Source: Burkholderiales bacterium (GTDB lineage: Bacteria; Pseudomonadota; Gammaproteobacteria; Burkholderiales; Burkholderiaceae_C). From it: a stretch of DNA of 64,000 bases. Under the pieces are notes generated by a model. It saw nothing but the letters and a program-made list of their open reading frames with translations, ran no database searches and was not told the origin of the DNA. The stretch covers positions 1 to 64,000 of the forward strand of contig JAKFVA010000016.1 in the NCBI GenBank assembly GCA_021732385.1. The letters are read 5' to 3'. Below are positions 47,932 to 57,044 of this stretch, in pieces. Both the position numbers and the translations under genes were made by a program. Position 1 is the stretch's first letter, and every line of letters begins with the position of its first letter.

Positions 47932-50900
47932 GCCCTTCTACCGCGTTTATTAAGCGCCCGGTGGCCACGTCGCTGCTGATGCTGGCGATTGTGCTGACGG
48001 GGCTGGTGGGCTTCAAGTTTTTGCCGCTCTCGGCGCTGCCGCAGGTGGATTACCCCACCATCCAGGTACAAACGCTCTACCCTGGTGCCGGCCCCGAGGT
48101 CATGGCTCAAACAGTGTCTGCTCCGCTGGAGCGCAACTTTGGCCAGATGGCGGGCTTGCAGCGCATGAGCTCAACCAGTGCGGCCGGCGTGTCCATCGTC
48201 ACCCTGCAATTTGGCCTCGGGCTGGCGCTAGACGTGGCCGAGCAGCAGGTGCAGGCCGCCATCAATGCCAGCGGCTCGCTGTTGCCTGCTGACCTGCCCG
48301 CGCCGCCGGTTTACGCCAAGGTGAATCCCGCCGATGCGCCCGTGCTGACGCTGGCCATCACCTCCGACAGCCTGCCGCTGACCGAGGTGCAAAACATCGT
48401 TAACACACGCCTGGCGCTCAAAATCAGCCAGGTGGCGGGGGTGGGTTTGGTGTCGCTGGCGGGTGGCCAGCGGCCTGCTGTGCGCATCCAGGCTGATACG
48501 CGGGCGCTGGCCTCCTATGGCTTGGGGCTGGACTCGCTGCGCAGCGCCATCACTGCGGCCAATGCCAACGCCGCCAAGGGCAATATCGACGGCCCGCAGC
48601 GCTCCTATGCCATCAATTCCAACGACCAGTTGGTGGCCGCTGCCGACTACAAAAACCTGGTGATTGCCTACCGCAATGGCGCTGCCGTGCGCGTCTCTGA
48701 TGTGGCGCAGGTGGTGGATGGCGCGGAGAACACCAAGCTGGGCGCGTGGTCGGGGGGTGATTGCGCTCCCCTGTCTGCTTCGCTGCCTGCCCCCCCCGTG
48801 ACCGACAACTGCCTCGGGCCGGCCCGTCGGCAATTAACGCCCGCCATCATTCTCAATGTGCAACGCCAACCTGGCGCCAATGTAATTGCCACGGTAGACG
48901 CCATCAAGGCGCGCCTGCCCGAGCTGCAAACTGGTTTGCCCGCCGCCATGAAGGTGGAGGTGCTGAGCGACCGCACCACGGGCATTCGGGCGTCCGTCAA
49001 GCATGTGCAGATTGAGCTGCTGCTTGCCGTGGTGCTGGTGGTGCTGGTGATTTTTGCTTTTCTGGGCAGCCTGCGCGCCACCGTGATTGCCAGCCTGGCG
49101 GTGCCAATTTCGTTGATTGGCGCTTGCGGCGCAATGTATTTGTTGGGCTACAGCCTGAACAACCTGAGCCTGATGGCGCTGACCATTGCCACCGGCTTTG
49201 TGGTGGACGACGCGATTGTGATGATTGAAAACATCGCCCGCTACATTGAAGAAGGCATGGAGCCGATGGCGGCCGCGCTGAGGGGCGCAGGCGAGATTGG
49301 TTTCACCATTATTTCGCTCACGGTGTCGCTGATTGCGGTGCTGATTCCGCTTTTGTTCATGGGTGATGTGGTGGGGCGGCTGTTCCGCGAATTTGCCATC
49401 ACGCTGGCCATCACCATCTTGATTTCGGCGGTGGTCTCGCTCACCCTGGTGCCCATGATGGCGGCGCGCTGGTTCAAGCAAAAAAGCGCGCATGAAAACG
49501 CGCATGAAAGCAACATTTACACATCATGGAGCGCACGCCTGGGGCAACGGCTGCAGGCATTTTTTGACCGCGTGATCGTGCATTACGACAGCGCGCTGCA
49601 ATGGGTCTTCAAGCGTCAGGGCCTGACATTGATTGTGGCGCTGGCCACGCTGGCGCTGACGGTGCTGCTGTATGTGCTGATTCCCAAGGGCTTGTTTCCC
49701 ACGCAGGACACCGGCCAATTGCAGGCGCGCATTGAAGCCGCGCAATCTATATCGTATGCCCGCATGGCCGAGCTGCAGCAAGCTGCAGCCAGGTCAATTT
49801 TGCAGGACCCCGACGTAGCCACGCTCAGCGCCTTCATTGGTGTGGATGCCGCCAACAACACCATGCTGCACACGGGCCGCATGTTGATCAATTTGAAAAG
49901 TGGGCGCAGCAGTAGTCAGCAAGACACCATGGACAGGCTGCGCCAGCGCGTCAGCCAGGTAGCTGGCGTAACGCTGTTTTTGCAACCCACGCAAGACCTG
50001 ACGATCGACGCTGAAACCGGGCCCACGCAATTTCGCGTGTCATTGGAAGGCGCAGACAACAACCTGGTGGTGCAGTGGGCCGACAAACTGGCTGAGCGCA
50101 TGCGCCAGCTGGCCAGCGTGCGCAATGTCGCGTCGGACGCGGGCTCCAGCGGTGCGTCTGTCCAAATTACGGTTGACCGCGACACCGCCTCGCGCCTGGG
50201 CATCACCACTGCGGCTATTGACGATGCGCTCTACAGTGCTTTTGGCCAGCGCATTGTCTCGACCATCTTTACCGAAACCAACCAGTACCGCGTGATTTTG
50301 GAGGCCATGCCCGAGCAGCTCACCACCCCGGCTTCGCTTGGCAGCCTGCAATTGCGCACGGCGGGCGGCACCACCACACCGCTGGCCGCGCTGGCCAGCA
50401 TCAGCGAGCGCGCTGCGCCGCTGCAAATTACCCGTGTGGCGCAGTACCCGGCCACTACGCTGGGCTTTGACACAGCGCCTGGCGTGTCGCTGGGCAAATC
50501 GGTGGACGACATCAAGCAGGCCGCGCTGGACATTGGCCTGCCCGCCAGCGTGACGCTGACGTTTTTGGGGGCGGCTGGTGCTTACCAGGCGTCGCTGGCC
50601 AACCAGCTGTGGCTAATTTTGGCGGCGGTGATTTGTGTCTACATCGTGCTGGGCGTGTTGTACGAGAGCTATGTGCATCCGCTGACGATCTTGTCTACCT
50701 TGCCCTCTGCCGGTGTGGGTGCGCTGCTGGCGTTGATGGCCAGTGGCTCCGACCTGGGCGTGATCGGCATCATTGGCATTATTTTGCTGATTGGCATCGT
50801 CAAGAAAAACGCCATCATGATGATCGACTTTGCGATTGATGCCGAGCGCAACCAGGGCAAGTCGCCGCGCGAAGCCATTCACCAAGCTGCTCTGCTGCGT

Positions 50901-51128
50901 TTCAGGCCAATCTTGATGACTACGCTGGCCGCGCTGTTTGCCGCCGTGCCTTTGATGCTGGGCTGGGGTGAGGGTGCCGAGCTGCGCAGGCCGCTGGGCT
51001 TGTCGATTTTTGGCGGCCTGATTGTCAGCCAGGTGCTAACGCTGTTTACCACGCCGGTGATTTATCTGGCGTTTGACAGGCTGGGGCAAAGGCTGGGGCG
51101 CGGGCGGGTTAAAGCGGTGGCGCTTTGA
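47928..51128 (+). CDS. mdtB: RND efflux transporter, MdtB/MuxB-like
   Basis: The 1066-residue inner membrane proton-drug antiporter has 12 membrane segments in the RND order. It begins FIKRPVATSLLMLAIVLTGLVGFKFLPLSALPQVDYPTIQV and has the proton-relay aspartates in TIATGFVVDDAIVMIEN, with the second-half counterpart GVLYESYVHPLTILSTLPSAGVGALLAL. MdtB/MuxB pumps act as heteromers with MdtC/MuxC. An in-frame, low-complexity segment of about 28 residues (around 275-302: GGDCAPLSASLPAPP...) interrupts a normally continuous loop. ATGA overlap with the adaptor gene; 12 bases to mdtC. Confidence 0.95.
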   Translation: MSPSTAFIKRPVATSLLMLAIVLTGLVGFKFLPLSALPQVDYPTIQVQTLYPGAGPEVMAQTVSAPLERNFGQMAGLQRMSSTSAAGVSIVTLQFGLGLALDVAEQQVQAAINASGSLLPADLPAPPVYAKVNPADAPVLTLAITSDSLPLTEVQNIVNTRLALKISQVAGVGLVSLAGGQRPAVRIQADTRALASYGLGLDSLRSAITAANANAAKGNIDGPQRSYAINSNDQLVAAADYKNLVIAYRNGAAVRVSDVAQVVDGAENTKLGAWSGGDCAPLSASLPAPPVTDNCLGPARRQLTPAIILNVQRQPGANVIATVDAIKARLPELQTGLPAAMKVEVLSDRTTGIRASVKHVQIELLLAVVLVVLVIFAFLGSLRATVIASLAVPISLIGACGAMYLLGYSLNNLSLMALTIATGFVVDDAIVMIENIARYIEEGMEPMAAALRGAGEIGFTIISLTVSLIAVLIPLLFMGDVVGRLFREFAITLAITILISAVVSLTLVPMMAARWFKQKSAHENAHESNIYTSWSARLGQRLQAFFDRVIVHYDSALQWVFKRQGLTLIVALATLALTVLLYVLIPKGLFPTQDTGQLQARIEAAQSISYARMAELQQAAARSILQDPDVATLSAFIGVDAANNTMLHTGRMLINLKSGRSSSQQDTMDRLRQRVSQVAGVTLFLQPTQDLTIDAETGPTQFRVSLEGADNNLVVQWADKLAERMRQLASVRNVASDAGSSGASVQITVDRDTASRLGITTAAIDDALYSAFGQRIVSTIFTETNQYRVILEAMPEQLTTPASLGSLQLRTAGGTTTPLAALASISERAAPLQITRVAQYPATTLGFDTAPGVSLGKSVDDIKQAALDIGLPASVTLTFLGAAGAYQASLANQLWLILAAVICVYIVLGVLYESYVHPLTILSTLPSAGVGALLALMASGSDLGVIGIIGIILLIGIVKKNAIMMIDFAIDAERNQGKSPREAIHQAALLRFRPILMTTLAALFAAVPLMLGWGEGAELRRPLGLSIFGGLIVSQVLTLFTTPVIYLAFDRLGQRLGRGRVKAVAL

Positions 51129-51140
51129 GTAGAGAAACTC

Positions 51141-54100
51141 ATGAATCTGTCTGAGCCTTTCGTGCGCCGACCTGTTGCCACGGTCTTGTTGACCGTGGGC
51201 CTGGCGCTAGCGGGTATTGGCGCATTCTTTGTCTTGCCGGTTTCGCCGCTGCCGCAGGTCGATTACCCGGTCATCTCGGTGAGCGCCAGCCTGCCCGGTG
51301 CCAGCCCCGACACCATGGCCAGCAGTGTGGCTACGCCGCTGGAGCGGCGGCTGGCACCGATTGCCGGGGTCAACGAGATAACCTCCAACAGCAGCAATGG
51401 CTCGACGCGCATCAGTTTGCAGTTTGATTTGAACCGCAACATCGACGCCGCCGCGCGCGAGGTGCAGGCTGCCATCAATGCCTCGCAGGCTGATTTGCCT
51501 TCCACGCTGCGCAGCAACCCGACCTACCGCAAGGCCAACCCGGCGGCCGCGCCTGTCATCATTCTGGCGCTCACCTCTAAGACCCGCAGCCCTGGCCAGA
51601 TTTACGACGATGTGTCCAACCTGTTGCAGCAAAAAATTGCGCAGGTGCCCGGTGTGGGCGATGTCGAGCTGGGTGGCGGCTCGCTGCCCGCGGTGCGGGT
51701 GGAATTGCTGCCGTTTGCGCTGAACCGCTACGGCATCAGTTCTGAAGACGTGCGCGCCGCGCTGCAAGCCAGCAACGCGAATCGGCCCAAGGGCGCGATT
51801 GAAGGCAATCGCCAGCGCTTTCAGATTTATTCGGGTACCGACACCGCCAATGGCGGGCGCAAGGCAGCCGACTACCACGGCCTGGTGGTGGCTTGGCGCA
51901 ATGGCGCGGCAATCCGCTTGGCTGATGTGGCAGAAATTGTCGATGGCGTGGAAAACACCAACACACTGGGCCTGTTCAACGGCAGCCCGGCAGTGATTGT
52001 GCTGGTGACGCGCCAGCCTGATGCCAATGTGATTGAAACGGTGGACGCTGTGCGCGCCCTGTTGCCCGAATTGCAGGCGCAACTGCCGCAGGACGTGGTG
52101 TTGCAAGTGGCGTCCGACAGCACCAACTCAATCCGCGCGTCATTGCACGAGGTGGAGATCACGCTGCTGATATCGATAGCGCTGGTGGTGCTGGTGGTCA
52201 GCGCGTTCTTGCGCAGCGCTCGCGCCACGCTGATTCCGGCGGTTGCCACGGTGGTGTCGCTGCTGGGGACTTTTGCCGTCATGTACCTGCTGGGCTTCAG
52301 TCTGAACAACCTGAGCCTGATGGCGCTCACCGTGGCCACCGGCTTTGTGGTGGACGACGCCATTGTGGTGCTGGAGAACACCACACGGCACATTGAGGCC
52401 GGGATGGACCGCTTCAAAGCCGCGTTGTTGGGAGCCAGGGAGGTGGGCTTTACCGTGATGGCGATCAGCCTGTCTTTGGTGGCGGTGTTTATTCCGCTGC
52501 TGTTCATGGGCGGGCAAACCGGGCGGTTGTTTCGCGAATTTGCGGTCACGCTTTCGGTGGCAGTGCTGATCTCGTTGGTGATATCGCTCACCACCACGCC
52601 CATGATGTGCGCCTGGCTGCTCAAGGGCGCCGAGACGGATGCACTGCAAAAAAAACCGGGGCGTCTGGCGTTTCTTGGCCGCTGGTTTGAAAACGGCTTC
52701 AACCGCGTGCACCGTGCCTACGCCGTCAGCCTGGATTGGGCGCTGGCCAGCAAGCTTTTGGTGATGCTGATTTTGCTGGCCGTGGTGGCCCTTAACGGCT
52801 ATTTGTACGTGAAGGCACCCAAAGGTTTTTTCCCGCAGCAAGACAGCGGGCGCATCAGCGGCGGCTTGCGCGCTGACCGCAGCATTTCCTTTCAGGCGCT
52901 GCAAGGCAAGTTGCGGCAACTGGTAGACATCATCAAAAGCGACCCGGCGGTGGACACGGTGGTGGGTTTTACCGGCGGTGCGCGGGCCGGCGGCGGCTTC
53001 ATGTTCGTCAACTTGAAGCCAATCGGGCAACGCAGCGAATCAGGCCAGGCCGTGATTGCGCGTCTGCGCCCGCAGCTGGCCAAGGTCACCGGCGTGACGC
53101 TGTTCTTAAACCCTGTGCAAGACCTGCGCGGCGGTGGCCGCGCCAGCAACTCCACTTACCAATACACGCTGAAAAGCGACAGCGCCAAAGACCTGCGTTT
53201 GTGGGCTACGCGCCTGGCCGAACAGTTCAAGCGCCAGGACGCGCTGATCGACATTGACACCGACCAGCAGGAAAACGCGGTGGAAGCGATGGTCACGGTG
53301 GACAAGGACACCGCCTCGCGCCTGGGCATCAGCTCACGCGATGTGGACAACGCGCTGTACAACGCCTTTGGCCAGCGCCAGGTGGCTACGATTTACGCCG
53401 ACCTCAACCAGTACCGCGTCATCATGGAAGTGGCGCCGCGCTACATCCGCAGTCCCGAGGCGCTCAAGGACATTTACGTACCGGCCCGTGGCGTTGCCGC
53501 CGCAAGCGCAGGCGCAACCGGTACGGCGGCAAACGGCAGCACGGCAACGGTTACGGTTACGGCCAGCAGCGGGGTGGTCAATCCGGCGCTGCGTGATGTT
53601 TCTACCGGCCAGGTGCTCAGCTCGGCGGCCACGGTGATGGTGCCCTTGTCGGCCATTGCCAAGTTCAGTGAGAACAGCCAGGCGGCGGCCGTCAGCCATG
53701 AAGACGGTGAACTCTCCACCACCATCTCCTACAACCTGGCCGATGGCCGCTCACTGAGCGATGGCCAGGCCGCCGTCCGGCAGGCCGAAGCCGAAATTGG
53801 CCTGCCCGGCAATGTGCGCGGCAGCTTTGCCGGCTCGGCGCGCGATGCGCAGGCCACGCAGCAGCAGCAGCCCTTGCTGATTCTGGCCGCGCTGGTGGTG
53901 ATCTACATCGTGCTGGGCATTTTGTACGAGAGCCTGGTTCACCCGATCACGGTGCTGTCCACCTTGCCGTCGGCGGGCGTGGGCGCTGTGCTGGCGCTGC
54001 TCATGTTCAAGATGGACTTTTCCATCATTGCGCTGATTGGCGTGTTCTTGCTGATTGGCATCGTCAAGAAAAACGCGATCTTGATTATTGACTTTGCCCT

Positions 54101-54371
54101 TGAGGCCGAACGCACACGCGGCCTGTCGGCGCTCGACGCCGTGCGCGAGGCCTGCCTGCTGCGCTTTCGCCCCATTCTCATGACTACGCTGGCCGCCATT
54201 TTGGGCGCGCTGCCGCTGGCCATTGGTTTTGGCGAGGGGGCTGAATTGCGGCGTCCGCTGGGCGTGTCCATCATCGGCGGGCTGATCGCGAGCCAGGTGC
54301 TCACACTGCTCACCACGCCCGTGGTCTATGTGCTGCTGGACAAGCTGCGCCAGCGCCGCAGGGCATTTTAA
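51141..54371 (+). CDS. mdtC: RND efflux transporter, MdtC/MuxC-like
   Basis: The 1076-residue second RND subunit starts FVRRPVATVLLTVGLALAGIGAFFVLPVSPLPQVDYPVISVSASLPGASPDTMASSVATPLERRL. It has the proton-relay site TVATGFVVDDAIVVLENTTRHIEAG and GILYESLVHPITVLSTLPSAGVGAVLALL. A Thr/Ala/Ser-rich insertion (about 782-830, GATGTAANGSTATVTVTASSG) sits in the docking-domain region before the conserved VMVPLSAIAKF. Expected to form a mixed trimer with the mdtB product. Confidence 0.95.
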   Translation: MNLSEPFVRRPVATVLLTVGLALAGIGAFFVLPVSPLPQVDYPVISVSASLPGASPDTMASSVATPLERRLAPIAGVNEITSNSSNGSTRISLQFDLNRNIDAAAREVQAAINASQADLPSTLRSNPTYRKANPAAAPVIILALTSKTRSPGQIYDDVSNLLQQKIAQVPGVGDVELGGGSLPAVRVELLPFALNRYGISSEDVRAALQASNANRPKGAIEGNRQRFQIYSGTDTANGGRKAADYHGLVVAWRNGAAIRLADVAEIVDGVENTNTLGLFNGSPAVIVLVTRQPDANVIETVDAVRALLPELQAQLPQDVVLQVASDSTNSIRASLHEVEITLLISIALVVLVVSAFLRSARATLIPAVATVVSLLGTFAVMYLLGFSLNNLSLMALTVATGFVVDDAIVVLENTTRHIEAGMDRFKAALLGAREVGFTVMAISLSLVAVFIPLLFMGGQTGRLFREFAVTLSVAVLISLVISLTTTPMMCAWLLKGAETDALQKKPGRLAFLGRWFENGFNRVHRAYAVSLDWALASKLLVMLILLAVVALNGYLYVKAPKGFFPQQDSGRISGGLRADRSISFQALQGKLRQLVDIIKSDPAVDTVVGFTGGARAGGGFMFVNLKPIGQRSESGQAVIARLRPQLAKVTGVTLFLNPVQDLRGGGRASNSTYQYTLKSDSAKDLRLWATRLAEQFKRQDALIDIDTDQQENAVEAMVTVDKDTASRLGISSRDVDNALYNAFGQRQVATIYADLNQYRVIMEVAPRYIRSPEALKDIYVPARGVAAASAGATGTAANGSTATVTVTASSGVVNPALRDVSTGQVLSSAATVMVPLSAIAKFSENSQAAAVSHEDGELSTTISYNLADGRSLSDGQAAVRQAEAEIGLPGNVRGSFAGSARDAQATQQQQPLLILAALVVIYIVLGILYESLVHPITVLSTLPSAGVGAVLALLMFKMDFSIIALIGVFLLIGIVKKNAILIIDFALEAERTRGLSALDAVREACLLRFRPILMTTLAAILGALPLAIGFGEGAELRRPLGVSIIGGLIASQVLTLLTTPVVYVLLDKLRQRRRAF

Positions 54372-54389
54372 AAACAGGGGGTTGCCGTC

Positions 54390-55916
54390 ATGAATTTTTT
54401 ACACCATGCAAGCCGCGGCTTGCCGCGCCGCATCACGCCAAACCCTGCCCGGCACTGGCTGGCCGTGGCGGTGTTGCTGTTGGTAGGCGGCTGCGCAGTA
54501 GGCCCAACGTATGAGCGCCCGAGCACAGCCGAGGTAAGCCGTTTCAGGCAGGCAGATGGCTGGGTGCTGGCCGTGCCCGCCGATGCGCTGGAGCGCGGCC
54601 CCTGGTGGCAGCTTTTCAACGACCCGGTGCTCAATCAATTGCAGTCGCGCGTTGAGGTATCCAACCAGAACGTGGCGCTGGCCGTGGCCACCTATGCGCA
54701 AGCCCGCGCCCTGGTGCGCGAGCAGCGGGCTGACTTGTTTCCCGTGGTGAACCTCAGCGCCGGGGCCGACCGCACGGGCAGGGGAGAGAGTGGCGGCAAC
54801 AGCGGCACCATCGTGAGCAACAGCGGCGGCGTCAGCACCACCCGCTCTGGCGGCCGCATCAACAACAACTACCAAGTGGGTCTGGGTGCCAGTTGGGAGC
54901 CCGATGTGTGGGGCCGCCTGGGGCGCGCGGTTGACGCTGCCACAGCAGGTGCGCAAGCCAGCGCGGCTGACCTGGCCTCGGCCCGGTTGTCGGCGCAGGG
55001 CGAACTGGCCATCAACTATTTGTTGCTGCGCCAGACCGACGCGCAGCAGGCGCTGCTGGACAGCACACTGGCGGCCTACCAGCGCTCGCTGGAGATCACG
55101 CAAAACCGCTACAACGCCGGCGTTATCGCCAAAACCGATGTGTTGCAGGCCCAAACGCAATTGGCCAATACGCAAGCCGACAGCGCCGGCCTCAAGCGCC
55201 AGCGCGCGCAACTGGAGCACGCGATTGCCGTGCTGGTGGGCGAGGCACCGAGCAATTTCACGCTGGCGGTGAGCGAGTGGAAACCGGTGGTGCCTGAGGT
55301 GCCGTTGGGCATCCCGTCGACCTTGTTGCAGCGCCGCCCCGACATTGCCGCCGCCGAGCGCCGGGTGGCCAGCGCCAATGAGCAAATCGGCATTGCGCAA
55401 AGCGCCTACTACCCCAACCTCTCGCTCTCTGCGTCCTACGGTTTGGGTGCCAGCCGCGTGGCAGAGTTGTTTCAGTTGTCCAGCAGCGCCTGGTCGCTTG
55501 GCCTGTCTGCCGCGCAGGTGCTGTTCAATGCCGGTGCCACCGCAGCGCGGGTTGATGGCGCGCAAGCGGCGCAGCAGCAAGCGGTGGCGCGCTACCGGCA
55601 ATCGGTGTTGCTGGCCTTTCAGGAAGTGGAAGACCAACTGGCTGCCACCCGCGTGCTGCAAACCCAGCAGGACTTGCGCAAACAAGCCTCCGAGGCCGCC
55701 GACCAGGTCGAGCAGCAAACACTCAACCGCTACCGCAGCGGCCAGGTCAGCTACACCGAAGTCATCACCGTGCAAGCCACCGCACAAAACGCCCGCCGCG
55801 CCCTGGTGCAAGCCGTGGCCGACCGGCAAACCACCGCGGTGGCGCTGATTCAGTCGCTCGGCGGGGGCTGGCAGGCGCAAGGGTTGGCGGTGGAGAGCAG
55901 GCCAGCAGTTCCTTGA
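54390..55916 (+). CDS. NodT-family outer membrane efflux lipoprotein
   Basis: The 508-residue TolC-like outer membrane factor has a lipoprotein signal (LAVAVLLLVGGC) followed by AVGPTYERP, the NodT/OprM start. It carries two copies of the helical barrel repeat (VLNQLQSRVEVSNQNVALAVATYAQARALVREQRADLFP and TLLQRRPDIAAAERRVASANEQIGIAQSAYYPNLSLSASYG). A serine/glycine-rich loop (about 130-155) is inserted at the periplasmic or extracellular turn. The last gene of mdtABC-OMF, equivalent to OpmB of the MuxABC-OpmB pump. Confidence 0.95.
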   Translation: MNFLHHASRGLPRRITPNPARHWLAVAVLLLVGGCAVGPTYERPSTAEVSRFRQADGWVLAVPADALERGPWWQLFNDPVLNQLQSRVEVSNQNVALAVATYAQARALVREQRADLFPVVNLSAGADRTGRGESGGNSGTIVSNSGGVSTTRSGGRINNNYQVGLGASWEPDVWGRLGRAVDAATAGAQASAADLASARLSAQGELAINYLLLRQTDAQQALLDSTLAAYQRSLEITQNRYNAGVIAKTDVLQAQTQLANTQADSAGLKRQRAQLEHAIAVLVGEAPSNFTLAVSEWKPVVPEVPLGIPSTLLQRRPDIAAAERRVASANEQIGIAQSAYYPNLSLSASYGLGASRVAELFQLSSSAWSLGLSAAQVLFNAGATAARVDGAQAAQQQAVARYRQSVLLAFQEVEDQLAATRVLQTQQDLRKQASEAADQVEQQTLNRYRSGQVSYTEVITVQATAQNARRALVQAVADRQTTAVALIQSLGGGWQAQGLAVESRPAVP

Positions 55917-55967
55917 GCGGCTGGGGTGGCTGATGCATGTTTTTATTCAAAAAGCATAGCAAAAAAT

Positions 55968-56013
55968 GATAGCGTTACCCGCACATCATTATTGGGCTGA
56001 AGGCTAAAAACAG
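55968..56013 (+). repeat. Dispersed intergenic repeat, copy 4
   Basis: GATAGCGTTACCCGCACATC continues to ATTATTGGGCTGAAGGCTAAAAACAGG, the best match to the element at 28069. It forms an inverted pair with the copy at 56137-56190, together spanning most of the 55917-56297 gap, which holds no gene I can support. Confidence 0.78.
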
Positions 56014-56136
56014 GCGTAAAAATGGCCAGTTTCTTCAATTTTTTGACTGGTAATGGACAAAGTAGGCCGTGAAACCGTCAAATCTCATGAGATTTTGGAT
56101 AAAACTGCGAATTTTTAAGACTCAAATCAATCGGTA

Positions 56137-56190
56137 GCTCAATACTAGCTTGCGAGTAGTGCTATGAAAAAATACTATTAAAATAGGAGC
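56137..56190 (-). repeat. Dispersed intergenic repeat, copy 5
   Basis: On the minus strand, CATAGCACTACTCGCAAGCT is followed by AGTATTGAGC, with the arm GCTATGAAAAAATACTAT (56161-56178) shared with the copy at 46198. Inverted relative to copy 4. Confidence 0.72.
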
Positions 56191-56297
56191 ATTTTGAAAG
56201 CGTTTTGCAAGGCGGGGGGTTCAGCTGTCGCCTGACCCTTGATGGCGCAGGAAATTGAGGGATTGCCGTATGAGGGCAGCTATTTCGTTAGATGATA

Positions 56298-56317
56298 AAC
56301 TAGTCATATAACTAGTT
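56298..56317 (+). promoter_or_regulatory. Probable autoregulatory operator of the Phd-PIN pair
   Basis: Two palindromic half sites, AACTAGT (56298-56304) and AACTAGTT (56310-56317), are spaced 12 bases centre to centre just before the antitoxin start. Phd/YefM antitoxins bind short paired palindromes of this kind to repress their own operon. Confidence 0.6.
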
Positions 56318-56329
56318 AAAGTAGTGCAA

Positions 56330-56587
56330 ATGAAAACTTGGCCTGTTCACGATGCAAAAGCGAAGTTCAGTGAATTTCTCAGCGCTTGCCTTGCCGAAGG
56401 CCCGCAGATGGTGACCAAGCGCGGCAGTGAAGCGGCAGTTTTGGTGCCCATAGCGCAATGGCGACAGTTGCACGCGCAGTCCAGGCCGTCGCTTAAACAA
56501 CTGCTAATGATGGACACGGCGCGCACCGACAGTTTGGTGCCCAAACGAGGCAGCGCAAGGCGGCGCACTATTGACTCCATTGAGTAA
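56330..56587 (+). CDS. Phd/YefM-family antitoxin
   Basis: The 85-residue protein starts MKTWPVHDAKAKFSEFLSACLAEGPQMVTKRGSEAAVLVPIAQWR, the classical Phd/YefM DNA-binding fold. The basic C-terminal tail (SLVPKRGSARRRTIDS) should bind the PIN toxin. The ATG at 56330 is preferred to GTG at 56324 for the family N-terminus. The toxin gene follows after five bases. The pair is complete, in contrast to the broken pairs in the 12-18 kb island. Confidence 0.9.
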   Translation: MKTWPVHDAKAKFSEFLSACLAEGPQMVTKRGSEAAVLVPIAQWRQLHAQSRPSLKQLLMMDTARTDSLVPKRGSARRRTIDSIE

Positions 56588-56592
56588 GCCGC

Positions 56593-57000
56593 ATGTACTT
56601 GCTCGATACCGACGTCATCTCCGAATTGCGTCGCCCACGTCCCCATCACGGCGTTGTGGCATGGATTGAATCGATCGCTGACAGCGATCTTCATTTGTCA
56701 GCGGTCACTATGGGAGAAATTCAGGCAGGCATAGAGATAACGCGCGAACAGGATGCGACCAAAGCGGCTGAAATCGAGCAATGGGCTGATTTGCTCTCAG
56801 CGTCGTACAACGTGCTGCCAATGGACGCACAGACTTTTCGTGATTGGGCAAAAATGATTCACCGCCGCTCAAACACGCTGTATGAGGACGCAATGATCGC
56901 GGCAACCGCCCGGCGACACAAACTCGTCGTGGTGACGCGCAATGTGGGCGATTTCTCGTCTTTTGGCGTCGAGCTTCTAAATCCGTTCGAGTTTGAATAG
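56593..57000 (+). CDS. PIN-domain toxin, FitB/VapC-like
   Basis: The 135-residue ribonuclease toxin has the PIN acidic residues in place: YLLDTDVISELRRPRP (Asp5/Asp7), MGEIQAGIE (Glu near 42), LYEDAMIAATARRH (Asp near 97) and VTRNVGDF (Asp near 117). The ISELRR...VxxWI pattern is that of FitB-like PIN proteins; they cleave RNA, often tRNA or rRNA, when free of antitoxin. Immediately downstream of the Phd-like antitoxin. Confidence 0.92.
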   Translation: MYLLDTDVISELRRPRPHHGVVAWIESIADSDLHLSAVTMGEIQAGIEITREQDATKAAEIEQWADLLSASYNVLPMDAQTFRDWAKMIHRRSNTLYEDAMIAATARRHKLVVVTRNVGDFSSFGVELLNPFEFE

Positions 57001-57044
57001 GCCGCGCGTGTGGGATTTGTTTAGCGTTGCCTTAGCATGCGGCT

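Noticed and set aside
54399-55880. Minus-strand 493-codon frame opposite the NodT-type lipoprotein gene
   Set aside because: Antisense shadow of a high-GC gene; the plus strand encodes a complete recognised TolC-family protein.
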